64,000 nt of DNA from Phycisphaerae bacterium (GTDB lineage: Bacteria > Planctomycetota > Phycisphaerae > Phycisphaerales > SM1A02), in NCBI GenBank assembly GCA_016795035.1, contig JAEUIT010000097.1, positions 62,001 through 126,000 of the forward strand. The letters run 5' to 3'. A program made the position numbers and the translations under genes. The notes beneath the pieces were generated by a model that was not told where the DNA came from, did no database searches, and saw only the letters and a program-made list of their open reading frames with translations. This document shows positions 33,908 to 42,267 of this stretch, piece after piece; the first letter of the stretch is position 1; each line of letters begins with the position of its first letter.

Positions 33908-34704
33908 TGCGCCGCCAACCGTCCGCCGTCGACCGGCAAGTTCACGCCGTTCACGTAGCTCGCCGCCGGGCTTGCGAGGAAGGCGGCGACCGCGGCGATC
34001 TCCTCGGGCGCGCCGAGCCGCGCGGCGGGAATCGTCGCGATCGCGTCGGCTTCGACTTCGTCGATGGTCGTCCCGGCGCGGCTCGCCTTGCCCTTGAAGA
34101 GGGCGTCGAGGCGCGCGGTCTTCGTGAAGCCCGGCATGATGTTGTTCACGGTGATGCCGAAGCGGCCGAGCTCGGCGGCGAGCGTCTTCGTCCAGTTGCC
34201 GACGGCGGCGCGGACCGTGTTCGACACGCCGAGCCCCTTGATCGGCGTGAAGACCGAGGTCGACGTCACGTTGATGATGCGGCCGTAACTCGCCGCCCGC
34301 ATGCCGGGGAAGCACGCCTGCGTGAGCGCCTGGAAGCACGCGATGTGCATCGACATCGCGTTGATGTAGTCCTCGGGCCGGGCCTCAATCGCGAGCCCCG
34401 CGGGCGGGCCGCCGGTGTTGTTGACGAGGATGTGGACCGCACCGACCTTCGCGACGTGCGCTTGCGCGACGCGGTCGACGGTCCGCCAGTCGGAGAAGTC
34501 GGCGAGGAGCATGCCGTGCGCCTGGCCGTTCGGCGTCGGCAGTTCGCGGAGGACCTTCTCGAGCCCCTGGTCGTTGCGGGCGATGAGGTCGACGGTGGCG
34601 CCCGCCTCGGCGAAGGCGATCGCGATCGCACGGCCGATGCCTTGCGTGCTTCCGCCGACGAGTGCGCGGCGGCCGACGAGCGAATAGGGGGACGTCGCAG
34701 TCAT
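33904..34704 (-). CDS. Atypical short-chain dehydrogenase/reductase lacking the catalytic Tyr
   Basis: The 266-residue SDR has the cofactor motif 'VGGSTQGIGRAIA', 'LVNNTGGPPAG' and the C-terminal 'YVNGVNLPVDGG'. At the active site, where YxxxK is expected after 'INVTSTS', the sequence reads 'GLGVSNTVRAAV', with Ser and Arg at the Tyr and Lys positions. A known divergent SDR subfamily, often annotated as 3-oxoacyl-ACP reductase, shows this. Activity is thus uncertain. ATG 34704 has GAGG seven bases upstream. It is coupled to the ALDH gene. Confidence 0.82.
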   Translation of the reverse strand: MTATSPYSLVGRRALVGGSTQGIGRAIAIAFAEAGATVDLIARNDQGLEKVLRELPTPNGQAHGMLLADFSDWRTVDRVAQAHVAKVGAVHILVNNTGGPPAGLAIEARPEDYINAMSMHIACFQALTQACFPGMRAASYGRIINVTSTSVFTPIKGLGVSNTVRAAVGNWTKTLAAELGRFGITVNNIMPGFTKTARLDALFKGKASRAGTTIDEVEADAIATIPAARLGAPEEIAAVAAFLASPAASYVNGVNLPVDGGRLAAQ

Positions 34705-34723
34705 GCTGAACCCTCGAAAGACA

Positions 34724-34760
34724 TCACGCCCCGCCTGGGTCGAGCCCAAGCGGGGCGTGA
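34724..34760 (-). terminator. Strong hairpin between dockerin-like gene and SDR gene
   Basis: TCACGCCCCGC (34724-34734) pairs perfectly with GCGGGGCGTGA (34750-34760), with an inner TGGG/CCCA stem. It lies 38 bp after the stop of the upstream minus-strand gene and 20 bp before the SDR start. The downstream T-tract is weak. A TACTCT box at 34761-34766 just before it raises the alternative that it is a structured 5' leader of the SDR transcript. Confidence 0.5.
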
Positions 34761-34797
34761 AGAGTAGCAAGCGTGTTCGGAGATCCCGTGGCTGGGA

Positions 34798-35598
34798 TCA
34801 GCCCCACGCCCCGAGAAGAATGCCGAGATCCGTCGGGTCGACGTCGCCGTCGCCGTCGAGGTCGCCCGCGCCGCCGTTCGGGCCCCAGCCGCCGAGCAGG
34901 ATGCCGAGATCGGTCGGGCCGACGCTTCCGTTTCCGTCGAGATCCGCCGGATTGGTGACCACGCAGTCGTCAGGGACGCCGTCGAAGTCGTTGTCCTGCT
35001 GCGTGCCGTCGGCGATCTCGCGCCAATCGAAGGTGCCGTCGTTGTCGCAGTCGGCGAAGAAGTCGGGGATCACGCGGAAGAGGAGACCGTTCGCGCAGAA
35101 GTCACTTCCGCTCACGTCGCACGTGCCTTCGATGAAGTACGCGCCCGGCTCGAGCGTGCCGACGTACTCGTCGACGCTCGGCGGCTGCGTCGGGATGAAG
35201 TTCGTCGTCGACGGCGGGAAGAAGATGTTCCAGTTCGCGTAGAAGGCCGTCGGCACGTCGACGGTGAAGTCGATGCGGTAGTGCATCGAGGCCGTCGCCG
35301 GCGTCTTGCCGCTGAAGGTGATCACGTCAGTGCCGCCCGTGGCTTCGATCGAGATCGGCGTGAGCGTCACCGAGACGTTCGCGAACTCGGCGTACGCGCG
35401 GGTGTTGCCTTCGCAGACGAAGTCGCACGGCGCGCCGACGACCGGCGAGCCGCTTTCCGAGCAGCCGTCGCTGATCGAGATCGAACAGGTGGCGCTCGTG
35501 ATGGAGAACTCCGCGTTGGCGCCCCCGGAAAGCGCCAGCACAGAAACGACGGAGCACGCGCGGGCGATAGACCCGACGCGCACGAAAGCGAACGGCAT
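34798..35598 (-). CDS. Secreted protein with dockerin-like C-terminus
   Basis: The ATG at 35598 is behind a GAGGAG. The 266-residue product has a signal peptide ('SIARACSVVSVLALSGGANA'), then a cysteine-rich beta domain (Cys in 'SATCSISISDGCSESG', 'APCDFVCEG', 'EGTCDVSGSDFC'), probably disulfide-bonded. The C-terminus holds an EF-hand-like 'DCDNDGTFDWREIADGTQQD' and two Asp-rich dockerin-like helices ending 'LGILLGGWG' and 'LGILLGAWG'. Function is unknown; the tail marks the planctomycete secreted family. It has an expected terminator hairpin after it. Confidence 0.8.
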   Translation of the reverse strand: MPFAFVRVGSIARACSVVSVLALSGGANAEFSITSATCSISISDGCSESGSPVVGAPCDFVCEGNTRAYAEFANVSVTLTPISIEATGGTDVITFSGKTPATASMHYRIDFTVDVPTAFYANWNIFFPPSTTNFIPTQPPSVDEYVGTLEPGAYFIEGTCDVSGSDFCANGLLFRVIPDFFADCDNDGTFDWREIADGTQQDNDFDGVPDDCVVTNPADLDGNGSVGPTDLGILLGGWGPNGGAGDLDGDGDVDPTDLGILLGAWG

Positions 35599-35766
35599 GC
35601 AGAACTCCTCGTCTCGCGGTCCCCTGCGTGTCGCCGCGAGATGTTTGAGCAATCGAAACTCGGCCCCACCACGTCGTTAGGGCCCGAATGCAACCTAGCC
35701 CGACGGTCCGGGAAGGCCAATCGAATTCGCGAATAATCCCTGCGGACCACGTTTCCGCGGCGAATG

Positions 35767-35797
35767 AAAAACGCCCCCGGCAACGGTGCCGGGGGCG
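35767..35797 (-). terminator. Rho-independent terminator after the FG-GAP protein gene
   Basis: On the minus strand an 11-bp perfect GC stem (35787-35797 with 35772-35782, loop of four bases) is followed by five T residues (35767-35771). It lies about 40 bp after the stop at 35835. Confidence 0.85.
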
Positions 35798-35834
35798 CGG
35801 GTTGGAATCTGAAACGCAGTCCTGAGGCGAGGCT

Positions 35835-37535
35835 TTAGACCGTGCCCCACGCGCCGAGGAGGAGGCCGAGGTCCGCACCGTCGGTGATGCCGTCGCCGGT
35901 GAGGTCGGTATCAGCCGAGCCCCAGCCGCCGAGGAGGATGCCAAGGTCCTGACCATCGACGACGCCGTCGTTGTTGTAGTCGGCCGGGTTGCCGCCGCAC
36001 TCGCCACGGACGTCGTAGCTCTTCGTCGGGCCGGTGCCGACGTTGCCCTTACGGTCGGTCGCGACGACCCAGTACTGCACGTTCGAGCACGCCGGGACCG
36101 CCGGAAGGATCGCGCGGTAGTTCCACCCGCCGGTCCACGTCATCGAGATCTCGGTCGCAGCGCCGCCGTCGACCGAGTAGGCGAGCTTCACCGCGTTCGC
36201 CTCGAACTCGTAGCCGCGATCGTTCGCCGAGTCGTCGAAGATCTGGGCGCGAACCGCGAACGGTCCGACGCTTGAACCCGGAACGACCTGCTCGGTGAGC
36301 TTGATCACCGGAGCGCGGTTATCCACGTTGCCGCTGACGTTGATGAAGATCTTGTTCTGGAAGCTGCCCGACTCACCCTGCGCGGTGACGATGTCGGGGC
36401 GACCGTCGTCGTTCAGGTCAGCGACCTTGATGTCGAGCGACGAGTCGGAGACGGCCGGAATCACGCCCGAAGTCTGCGTGAACGTGCCGGCGCCGTTGTT
36501 CTGGTAGTAGCGCTCCGACGAACCGAGCGAACCGACGATGAGGTCGAGGTCGCCGTCGAAGTCGTTGTCGAAGAAGCGGCTGTCGTTGTCGTCGACGCTC
36601 GGGTTCGGCGAGATCTGGGCCGACACGTTCGTCCAGCTCGTGCCGATGCCGTTGTTGTTGCGGAGGAGGAGCTCCTGCGAGCTCGTGTTGCTGTTGATGC
36701 CGATGAGGTCGAGGTCGCCGTCGCCGTCGATGTCGCCCGCGTCGTAGGAGTACGACGAACCGCCGCCCGGCATCGCCGCGCCGAGGTTCGTGTAGACGCC
36801 GGTGCCGTCGTTCAGCCAGAGCTTGCTCTGGCCCGCGCGGGTGCCGACGTAGATGTCGAGGTCGAGGTCGTTGTCGACGTCGAGGAACAGGATGTCCATC
36901 TGCTCCGCGATGTTCGTCTGCGGGGTCTGCGTCGTCGGCGCGTCGGTGTAGTTGCCGAGGCCGTCATTCAGGAAAAGACGCGGACGGCCGTTCGTGCCGA
37001 AGCGGCTCGTGGTGCCCGAGTTGTTGAAGATGAGGTCGAGGTCGCCGTCGTTGTCGACGTCGCCGAACTGGGCACGAGCCGAGCTCATGTTGATGTTCGG
37101 GAGCTTCGCCGACGAGTTGATGAAGTTGCCGCCGCCGGTGTTCTCGAGGAGGATCGGCTTCTTGTTGAAGTCTTGCGGCAGGATCAGGTCGACGTCGCCG
37201 TCGCCGTCCATGTCGCCGGCCTCGACGCCACGGAACCAACCGGTGATGCCGGGGGCGCGGGCGTCGGTCTGATCGGTGAAGACCGCGTTGCCGTCATTGA
37301 TGAACATGCGCGGCTTGAGCGCGGCGCCTTGCGACGAGTAGCCCTGACCGTTGCCCCACACGATGTCGAGATCGCCATCGGCGTCGAGATCGACGAAGGT
37401 CAACTGGTTGGTGTACTCGTTCGGGCTGGTGGCAGCCGGCGGGAACTTGGTCGAGGTCTGGTTCTGGAACTGCTGCGCGAAGGCCGCTTGCGAACCGGCA
37501 AAGAGGACCGCAGCAACCACGAAGGGGACACGCAT
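35835..37535 (-). CDS. Secreted FG-GAP/VCBS-repeat protein with dockerin-like C-terminus
   Basis: A signal peptide ('FVVAAVLFAGSQAAFA') precedes six or more FG-GAP/VCBS-type calcium-binding repeats of the form D-x-D-x-D-G-D-x-D-L ('DLDADGDLDIVWG', 'DMDGDGDVDLILP', 'DVDNDGDLDLIFN', 'DIDGDGDLDLIGI', 'DNDFDGDLDLIVG', 'DLNDDGRPDIVTA'), folding as an integrin-alpha-like propeller. An Ig-like region follows around residues 430-520. Two dockerin-like helices ('DYNNDGVVDGQDLGILLGGW', 'DGITDGADLGLLLGAW') end the 566-residue protein. It is likely surface-exposed or exported. ATG 37535 is at the signal peptide. Confidence 0.88.
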   Translation of the reverse strand: MRVPFVVAAVLFAGSQAAFAQQFQNQTSTKFPPAATSPNEYTNQLTFVDLDADGDLDIVWGNGQGYSSQGAALKPRMFINDGNAVFTDQTDARAPGITGWFRGVEAGDMDGDGDVDLILPQDFNKKPILLENTGGGNFINSSAKLPNINMSSARAQFGDVDNDGDLDLIFNNSGTTSRFGTNGRPRLFLNDGLGNYTDAPTTQTPQTNIAEQMDILFLDVDNDLDLDIYVGTRAGQSKLWLNDGTGVYTNLGAAMPGGGSSYSYDAGDIDGDGDLDLIGINSNTSSQELLLRNNNGIGTSWTNVSAQISPNPSVDDNDSRFFDNDFDGDLDLIVGSLGSSERYYQNNGAGTFTQTSGVIPAVSDSSLDIKVADLNDDGRPDIVTAQGESGSFQNKIFINVSGNVDNRAPVIKLTEQVVPGSSVGPFAVRAQIFDDSANDRGYEFEANAVKLAYSVDGGAATEISMTWTGGWNYRAILPAVPACSNVQYWVVATDRKGNVGTGPTKSYDVRGECGGNPADYNNDGVVDGQDLGILLGGWGSADTDLTGDGITDGADLGLLLGAWGTV

Positions 37536-37754
37536 CGAACGCACAGGTGACTCCGGAAGGCTGTGAACGGGAAACGAGAGAGGGGCAGCGAGGATCGACC
37601 CGACCACCCGAGGACGCTGGTCTGATAAAGCGAAGGCTTGCCCGCGGCAAAGCATGGGCGCAGGACAACCGCTTTCGAGTCGCCCCCGCGAGTCTTGAAC
37701 ATACCGCCAGTCTTCGCCGGATGAGAAACGAACTTCCGGTTTTGCCAGCGACCG
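37536..37754. other. 219-bp gap between the FG-GAP gene and lepB
   Basis: This holds the upstream region of the FG-GAP protein gene. I see no gene, terminator hairpin or TANNNT box near the start codon. The segment is slightly less GC-rich than its surroundings. Confidence 0.5.
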
Positions 37755-39320
37755 CTAACGAATGAAGCGAAGGCTCCCGAAGTCGGGCACGTAACCGGGG
37801 AGCGGCGACGGGAAGTACACACACCACGCCTTACCCAAGAGGAGATCGCGCGGCACGATGAATGGGTCGGACTCGCCTAGCTGCTTCGTGACAATCGGGT
37901 GAGGGCGCCCCCACAAACGACCGTCGCGGCTCGCGGCCGAGTTGTCGCCGAGCATGAGGAACTGGTCGTCCTTGAGCTGGGCCGGGTGGTCGATGTCAGT
38001 CGCGAACGCGAGGCCCTGCAGGATCGGTCCGTTCGACGCCAACTGGTTCGTCGGCCCCAGGATGTCCGGGCGGTAGTAGAGGTCGCGATCGACGCGCACG
38101 CGGTGCAGCGTGAGCGGCGAGCCGCGGAATCGCCATTCGAGGGCCGGCGGCGTCACGCTCGTGTGATCGACCGGACGATCGCGGATCTGCTTGACGGTGA
38201 GCCCGCGACGGCTGAAGCGAGCCCGCTCCTCGGGCGTCCAGTTGTCGTACTCGAAGTGCGCGATCTCGCGGCCGTTGAGCCAGAGGCTCATGGTCTGGTC
38301 GACGTGCCAGAACTCGAGGTCGCACGCGCGGCCCGCGGGCGGAAGCTCGATCGGTTGCGTCACGCTGCCGAGGAGATCACCGGTTTCGGCCTGCCGCGCG
38401 GAGAGCGTCACGCTGCCGTCCTTGATCATCCACACGAAGAGATGTGAGCGGGCCGCGAGTTCGAGTTCGCACTGAAGCGTCGCCGGATCGTCAGCTTCGA
38501 TCGCGGCTGCAACGCGGATATCGCTGACCGGATACTCGATGCCGGGGCGGAGAATGTTGTACGCGCAGAAGTCGTCGATCGGCATGCGCCGCCAATCCCA
38601 CGCGAGCGTCGTCGGCGCCGCGGAATCGCGGCGATACGCGCGGCCCGAGAGATCCCAGCCTTCGCCGACCCACGGCGGTCCCTGGAAGAGGAATCGCCCG
38701 AGCGACGACGTCGCAAGCGTCTTCGGATCGATCGGAATGAAGTCGGAGTCGTGCACCGGCTGCCACACGGCGCGCTGCACGTATTCGGGCTTCCGTTGCA
38801 CCTTGAAGTCGCTTAGGGGCGCGCCGAGCGGCGCGGTCCAGACGTCGCCGTCGAGGAGGAGCAACTGCTCGTTCGGAAGGCCGACGAGGCGCTTGATGTA
38901 GTTCTGGTAGTCGCCGACCGGATCGGGCGGGTTCTTGAAGACGACCACATCCCAGCGCTTCGGCTCGAAGAACGCGTAGAGGTACTTGAGGACGAGGACG
39001 CGATCGCCGTGCCGCACCTGCCGCGCGAGATCCTTCGGCGACGCCGTGAAGAGCGCCTGCGTGGTGCTCAGCATCGGGTCGTAGATGCGCGGGACGTCGT
39101 TGAGATTCGTTTCGGCGAGCGGGCCGGCGTCGAACGGATACGCGTAGCCCGTCTGCGGCGACGCGAATTGCACGTGGGCACCCAGTAGAGTCGGCGCCAT
39201 CGAGCCGGTGGGGATGACGAAGCCTTCGGTCACGAACGACCGCACCGCCATGGCGAGCGCAAACGCGATCGTGAGCGACTGAAGCGTGTCGACGATGTTC
39301 GTCTCGGCCGTTTGGGTCAT
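37755..39320 (-). CDS. lepB: Signal peptidase I with ~320-residue insertion
   Basis: The 521-residue S26 peptidase starts with a TM helix (about 11-30) and has the nucleophile Ser40 in 'PTGSMAPTL'. Box C/D reads 'RWDVVVFKNPPDP' and 'NYIKRLVGLPNE', giving the general base Lys143, and box E near residue 475 is 'LGDNSAASRDGR'. Between boxes D and E lie about 320 extra residues (155-470) including 'LEFWHVDQTMSLWLNGREIAHFEY' (key W-x-N-G), which looks like a concanavalin/LamG-type beta-sandwich. It cleaves Sec signal peptides at the inner membrane; the insert would face the periplasm. Confidence 0.88.
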   Translation of the reverse strand: MTQTAETNIVDTLQSLTIAFALAMAVRSFVTEGFVIPTGSMAPTLLGAHVQFASPQTGYAYPFDAGPLAETNLNDVPRIYDPMLSTTQALFTASPKDLARQVRHGDRVLVLKYLYAFFEPKRWDVVVFKNPPDPVGDYQNYIKRLVGLPNEQLLLLDGDVWTAPLGAPLSDFKVQRKPEYVQRAVWQPVHDSDFIPIDPKTLATSSLGRFLFQGPPWVGEGWDLSGRAYRRDSAAPTTLAWDWRRMPIDDFCAYNILRPGIEYPVSDIRVAAAIEADDPATLQCELELAARSHLFVWMIKDGSVTLSARQAETGDLLGSVTQPIELPPAGRACDLEFWHVDQTMSLWLNGREIAHFEYDNWTPEERARFSRRGLTVKQIRDRPVDHTSVTPPALEWRFRGSPLTLHRVRVDRDLYYRPDILGPTNQLASNGPILQGLAFATDIDHPAQLKDDQFLMLGDNSAASRDGRLWGRPHPIVTKQLGESDPFIVPRDLLLGKAWCVYFPSPLPGYVPDFGSLRFIR

Positions 39321-39436
39321 GCGGGGGCGGTGGGTGCGAGCGACGTGAAGCGGGCTGCGAAGTGTGCCAGATTGCGGTGCGGCCCGTGGCTCGTGTATCG
39401 GCGAGGAGCGCCGATGTGGCGCCAATGAGGCGCCGA

Positions 39437-40984
39437 TCAGCCGGCGGAATCGCCCGAAGGTTCGGCGCTCGGTCCGCCTCCGCCGCGACGACGACGTCGG
39501 CGGCGCCGTCGACGACGACCGGCGTTGCCGTCGTCGCCCGATGCACCCGACTCACCCGACTCGGGACCGTCCGGCGCATCAGACTCGCCGTCCGCATCGC
39601 CGCGGACGAGGTCGTCGGCGTTGCCGGCCAGAGGAGCGTGCGACGGCGGTTGCTCGCCTCCGTCGCCCGTCGACGGACGCGGCTCAGCCCCTCGCGCGTC
39701 TTCGCCCGCGCGGCCGCGGCGCCTACGGCGTCGGCGTCGCGTGGGTTCACCGGTGGTCGCGTCGCCCGGCGCGGGGGTCACGTCGTCGGTCACGTCATCG
39801 CCGATTCGTTCGGCGGGGCGCTCGGTACGTGCGTCGGTGGGCTCCGGCCGCTCGCCCGTCTGTTCGAGCCTCTCGGAGCGACGTCGATGCGTGTCCTGCG
39901 CCTTCTCGCGCGGCCGCTCGCCGCGCTCGCGGCGGGCGCCGTCGTTCGTGCGCCGCTCGACCGCGTCGGGCGAGAGGCCGCGCAGCGGATCGGCGGCCGG
40001 CGCCTCGGCGGTCGGCTGCGGGCACGAGTCGGGATCGCACAGTTCCTCGACCGGCACCGCGATCTCGCGTCCGTCGGCCTCGAGCTGAACGAGCACCAAC
40101 TGCACGAGGATCTTCGAGTCGATCACGATCCCCGGACCTTCGACCGTGCCGACGCGCGTCTTCGGCTTCGGCAGGCGCTTCTTCAGGTCTTCGTAGGTCT
40201 CGTCCTCGTAGCGGAGGCAGCACATCAGGCGGCCGCAACGCCCCGAGATCTTGAGCGGATCGAGCGTCGCCTTCTGCGTCTTCGCGGAACGCATCGAGAC
40301 GGGCTTCAGCACCTTGAGGAAGTTCTTGCAGCAGCAGTGCTGGCCGCAGCGCTCATAGTCGGCGACGAGCCGCGCCTCGTCGCGGGCGCCGACCTGGCGC
40401 ATCTCGATGCGCGTGTGGAATTCGGCGGCGAGCGCGCGGACGAGATCGCGGAAGTCGACGCGCGTCTCGCTCAGGAAGTACACGGTCAGCAGTTCGCCGC
40501 CGAAGATCGGCTCGATGTCGACGACCTTCATCGGCAGCGCGCTCTCGGCGACGATGCGCTTCACGTCGGCGACGCGCGTGCGCGCCGACGACTGGATCTC
40601 CGACCACCTGTTGAGATCTTCGACGGTTGCAACGCGGAGAATCTGCCCTTCGGTGTGGAAGGGATAGTCGCGGCCGCCGCTATTCTCGATGTACTCGAGC
40701 ATTTCCTGCCGCGACACCGACTTGCCGCAGCCGGAGTTCGAGCAGGTCGTCGTGAGCATCTCGACGATCTCGGTCCCGCGCCAGGTGCGGGCGACGAGCT
40801 TCGAGCCGCAGCCCGGCTTCGCGTCGCCGCTGTAGCGAAGCTCGGCGACATGCTTCAGCGCGCCGACGCGCACCACGATCGACGTCGGCGGCTTGAGCCG
40901 CGCGTAGACCTCGGCGTCGCTCATCTCGGAGCGGCGCGCCGGATCGGCATCCGCTTCGAAGATCGGCAGCGGGAAGATGGACAT
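39437..40984 (-). CDS. PSP1/YaaT (RicT)-like protein with Arg-rich tail
   Basis: The N-terminal 310 residues match the PSP1/YaaT family: 'VDFRDLVRALAAEFHTRIEMRQVG' (key R-I-E-M-R-Q-V-G), a cysteine set 'CGQHCCCKNFL', 'KISGRCGRLMCCLRYEDETY'. In B. subtilis RicT works with RicA/RicF, binds Fe-S clusters and aids RNase Y-dependent RNA processing. The extra N-terminal Cys pairs and about 200 disordered C-terminal residues with two poly-Arg/Gly tracts (about 423-435 and 495-507) recall RNase E-type RNA-binding tails. A TAGACT box lies six bases before the ATG. Confidence 0.85.
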   Translation of the reverse strand: MSIFPLPIFEADADPARRSEMSDAEVYARLKPPTSIVVRVGALKHVAELRYSGDAKPGCGSKLVARTWRGTEIVEMLTTTCSNSGCGKSVSRQEMLEYIENSGGRDYPFHTEGQILRVATVEDLNRWSEIQSSARTRVADVKRIVAESALPMKVVDIEPIFGGELLTVYFLSETRVDFRDLVRALAAEFHTRIEMRQVGARDEARLVADYERCGQHCCCKNFLKVLKPVSMRSAKTQKATLDPLKISGRCGRLMCCLRYEDETYEDLKKRLPKPKTRVGTVEGPGIVIDSKILVQLVLVQLEADGREIAVPVEELCDPDSCPQPTAEAPAADPLRGLSPDAVERRTNDGARRERGERPREKAQDTHRRRSERLEQTGERPEPTDARTERPAERIGDDVTDDVTPAPGDATTGEPTRRRRRRRRGRAGEDARGAEPRPSTGDGGEQPPSHAPLAGNADDLVRGDADGESDAPDGPESGESGASGDDGNAGRRRRRRRRRRRGGGGPSAEPSGDSAG

Positions 40985-40990
40985 GAGCGG

Positions 40991-40996
40991 AGTCTA
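40991..40996 (-). promoter_or_regulatory. TAGACT box 6 nt before the RicT-like gene
   Basis: On the minus strand TAGACT is separated from the ATG at 40984 by six bases (CCGCTC), without a Shine-Dalgarno. Confidence 0.45.
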
Positions 40997-40998
40997 GA

Positions 40999-41141
40999 GG
41001 ATCAAGGATCAAGGAGTAAGGATGAAGGGTGGGGAGGCGAAGGCAGGATTCAGGAGTCAGGAGTCAGGAGTGAGTGGAAAGCAAAGGCAGCGCGCCTCGG
41101 TTGCTCTATACCCCGAACCCTGAACCCCGAACCCTCAACCC
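40999..41141. repeat. Degenerate 7-bp repeat element, copy 1
   Basis: Three runs of heptads follow one another: ATCAAGG-type (from 40999), AGGAGTC/AGGATTC-type (41044-41072) and CCCGAAC/CCTGAAC-type (41110-41140). Similar AGGAGTC heptad elements occur at 46843, 47876 and 51147. It separates the RicT-like gene from the protease gene. Confidence 0.75.
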
Positions 41142-41143
41142 TT

Positions 41144-42238
41144 TCATCCCACCAACGCAATCGGCTTCGCGAAGACTCCTGGCGCGAACAAGCGCCACGC
41201 CGACATCGCGTAGCAGAAGCCGTCGGTCGTCTTGTAGAAGTGCATGCCGACGAGCTCGTTCGCCGCATTCACGACGGCCGAGCCGCTGTCGCCGCCTTCG
41301 GTGTCGGCGACGTAGACGATCGCGTCCTCGACGACGAGATCGACGTTCTTCGAGATATGCAGGACGACGTACTGCTGGATCTCGACGAACTGCGCGAGAA
41401 GCGGCGACGTGCGCGGCTGCTTCGGCCCGAGGTCGATCGGCGTGAGCACGCGCAGGCTCTTCGGGAATTCGAACGGCTTCGCGAGACGCGTGATCGGCAT
41501 CCCCCACATCGCGAGGCGATCGGGCGTCGAGAGCTCGGCGACGGCGGCGTCGAGCCCGCGGAGCTCCAGTCGTCCGTCGACCTCGTTGCGCTTGATCTCG
41601 GCCGTGTCATAGAGCGATGCGATGACGTCCGACGCGCGGCGATCGGTGACCGTCGCCTGCTTCACCGGCTCGAACGTCGGCGAGTTCGACGACATCGCGA
41701 GAACGTGGTGACACGAGAGAACGAGCCGCTTCGGCGACGCGCCTTTCGTCACGACTTCGCAGCAGATCGATCCGCGCACCGACTCCTGGCCGGGCGAACG
41801 CACGCCGATCCCCTTCTGCAGATCGCGGCGCGCCTGCATGCGGCCGGGCGCCCGACCTTGCACGTCGGTCGGAATGGCGACGCGCGTGCGCACCCCGTCG
41901 AAAGACATCACCGTCTCGATGTACTCCGGCACGAACTTCGGATCGTCGGGGCGCATCCCTTCGAGCTTCTTCGCCACGAGAAAGCGAATGCAGATCTCGT
42001 TCGTGCGGATCTCGCCGGCCTTCGTGCGCTTGAGTCGCGCCCGCGTCGAACGCGGTTTCGCCCGCGCTTTCGCCGTTGGCCGCACCGTCGGAAATCCGAC
42101 GCCGACGCCCACCGCGTCGTACTTCGCGCGGAGCTTCTCTCCGTTGCGGCGCACGTATGCCGTCGCGCGGGCGAAGCGCACCTCGGCCGGCAGCGACCTC
42201 CACGCCTCGATCGGCGAACGCTTCGATGGTCGAGCCAC
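41144..42238 (-). CDS. Trypsin-like serine protease without signal peptide
   Basis: The 364-residue protein starts at GTG with GGAGG eight bases upstream. A chymotrypsin-like domain covers about 150-345, with a plausible triad: His177/178 in 'LSCHHVLA', Asp230 in 'GLDAAVAEL' and Ser318 in 'EGGDSGSAV'. The first 130 residues are basic and helical. No signal peptide or TM is visible, which is unusual for this fold and suggests a cytosolic role, perhaps as an effector or chaperone-like protease. Substrate is unknown. Confidence 0.7.
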   Translation of the reverse strand: MARPSKRSPIEAWRSLPAEVRFARATAYVRRNGEKLRAKYDAVGVGVGFPTVRPTAKARAKPRSTRARLKRTKAGEIRTNEICIRFLVAKKLEGMRPDDPKFVPEYIETVMSFDGVRTRVAIPTDVQGRAPGRMQARRDLQKGIGVRSPGQESVRGSICCEVVTKGASPKRLVLSCHHVLAMSSNSPTFEPVKQATVTDRRASDVIASLYDTAEIKRNEVDGRLELRGLDAAVAELSTPDRLAMWGMPITRLAKPFEFPKSLRVLTPIDLGPKQPRTSPLLAQFVEIQQYVVLHISKNVDLVVEDAIVYVADTEGGDSGSAVVNAANELVGMHFYKTTDGFCYAMSAWRLFAPGVFAKPIALVG

Positions 42239-42267
42239 GGGAGTTCCTCCGCGAGCTGTCGATTCGC

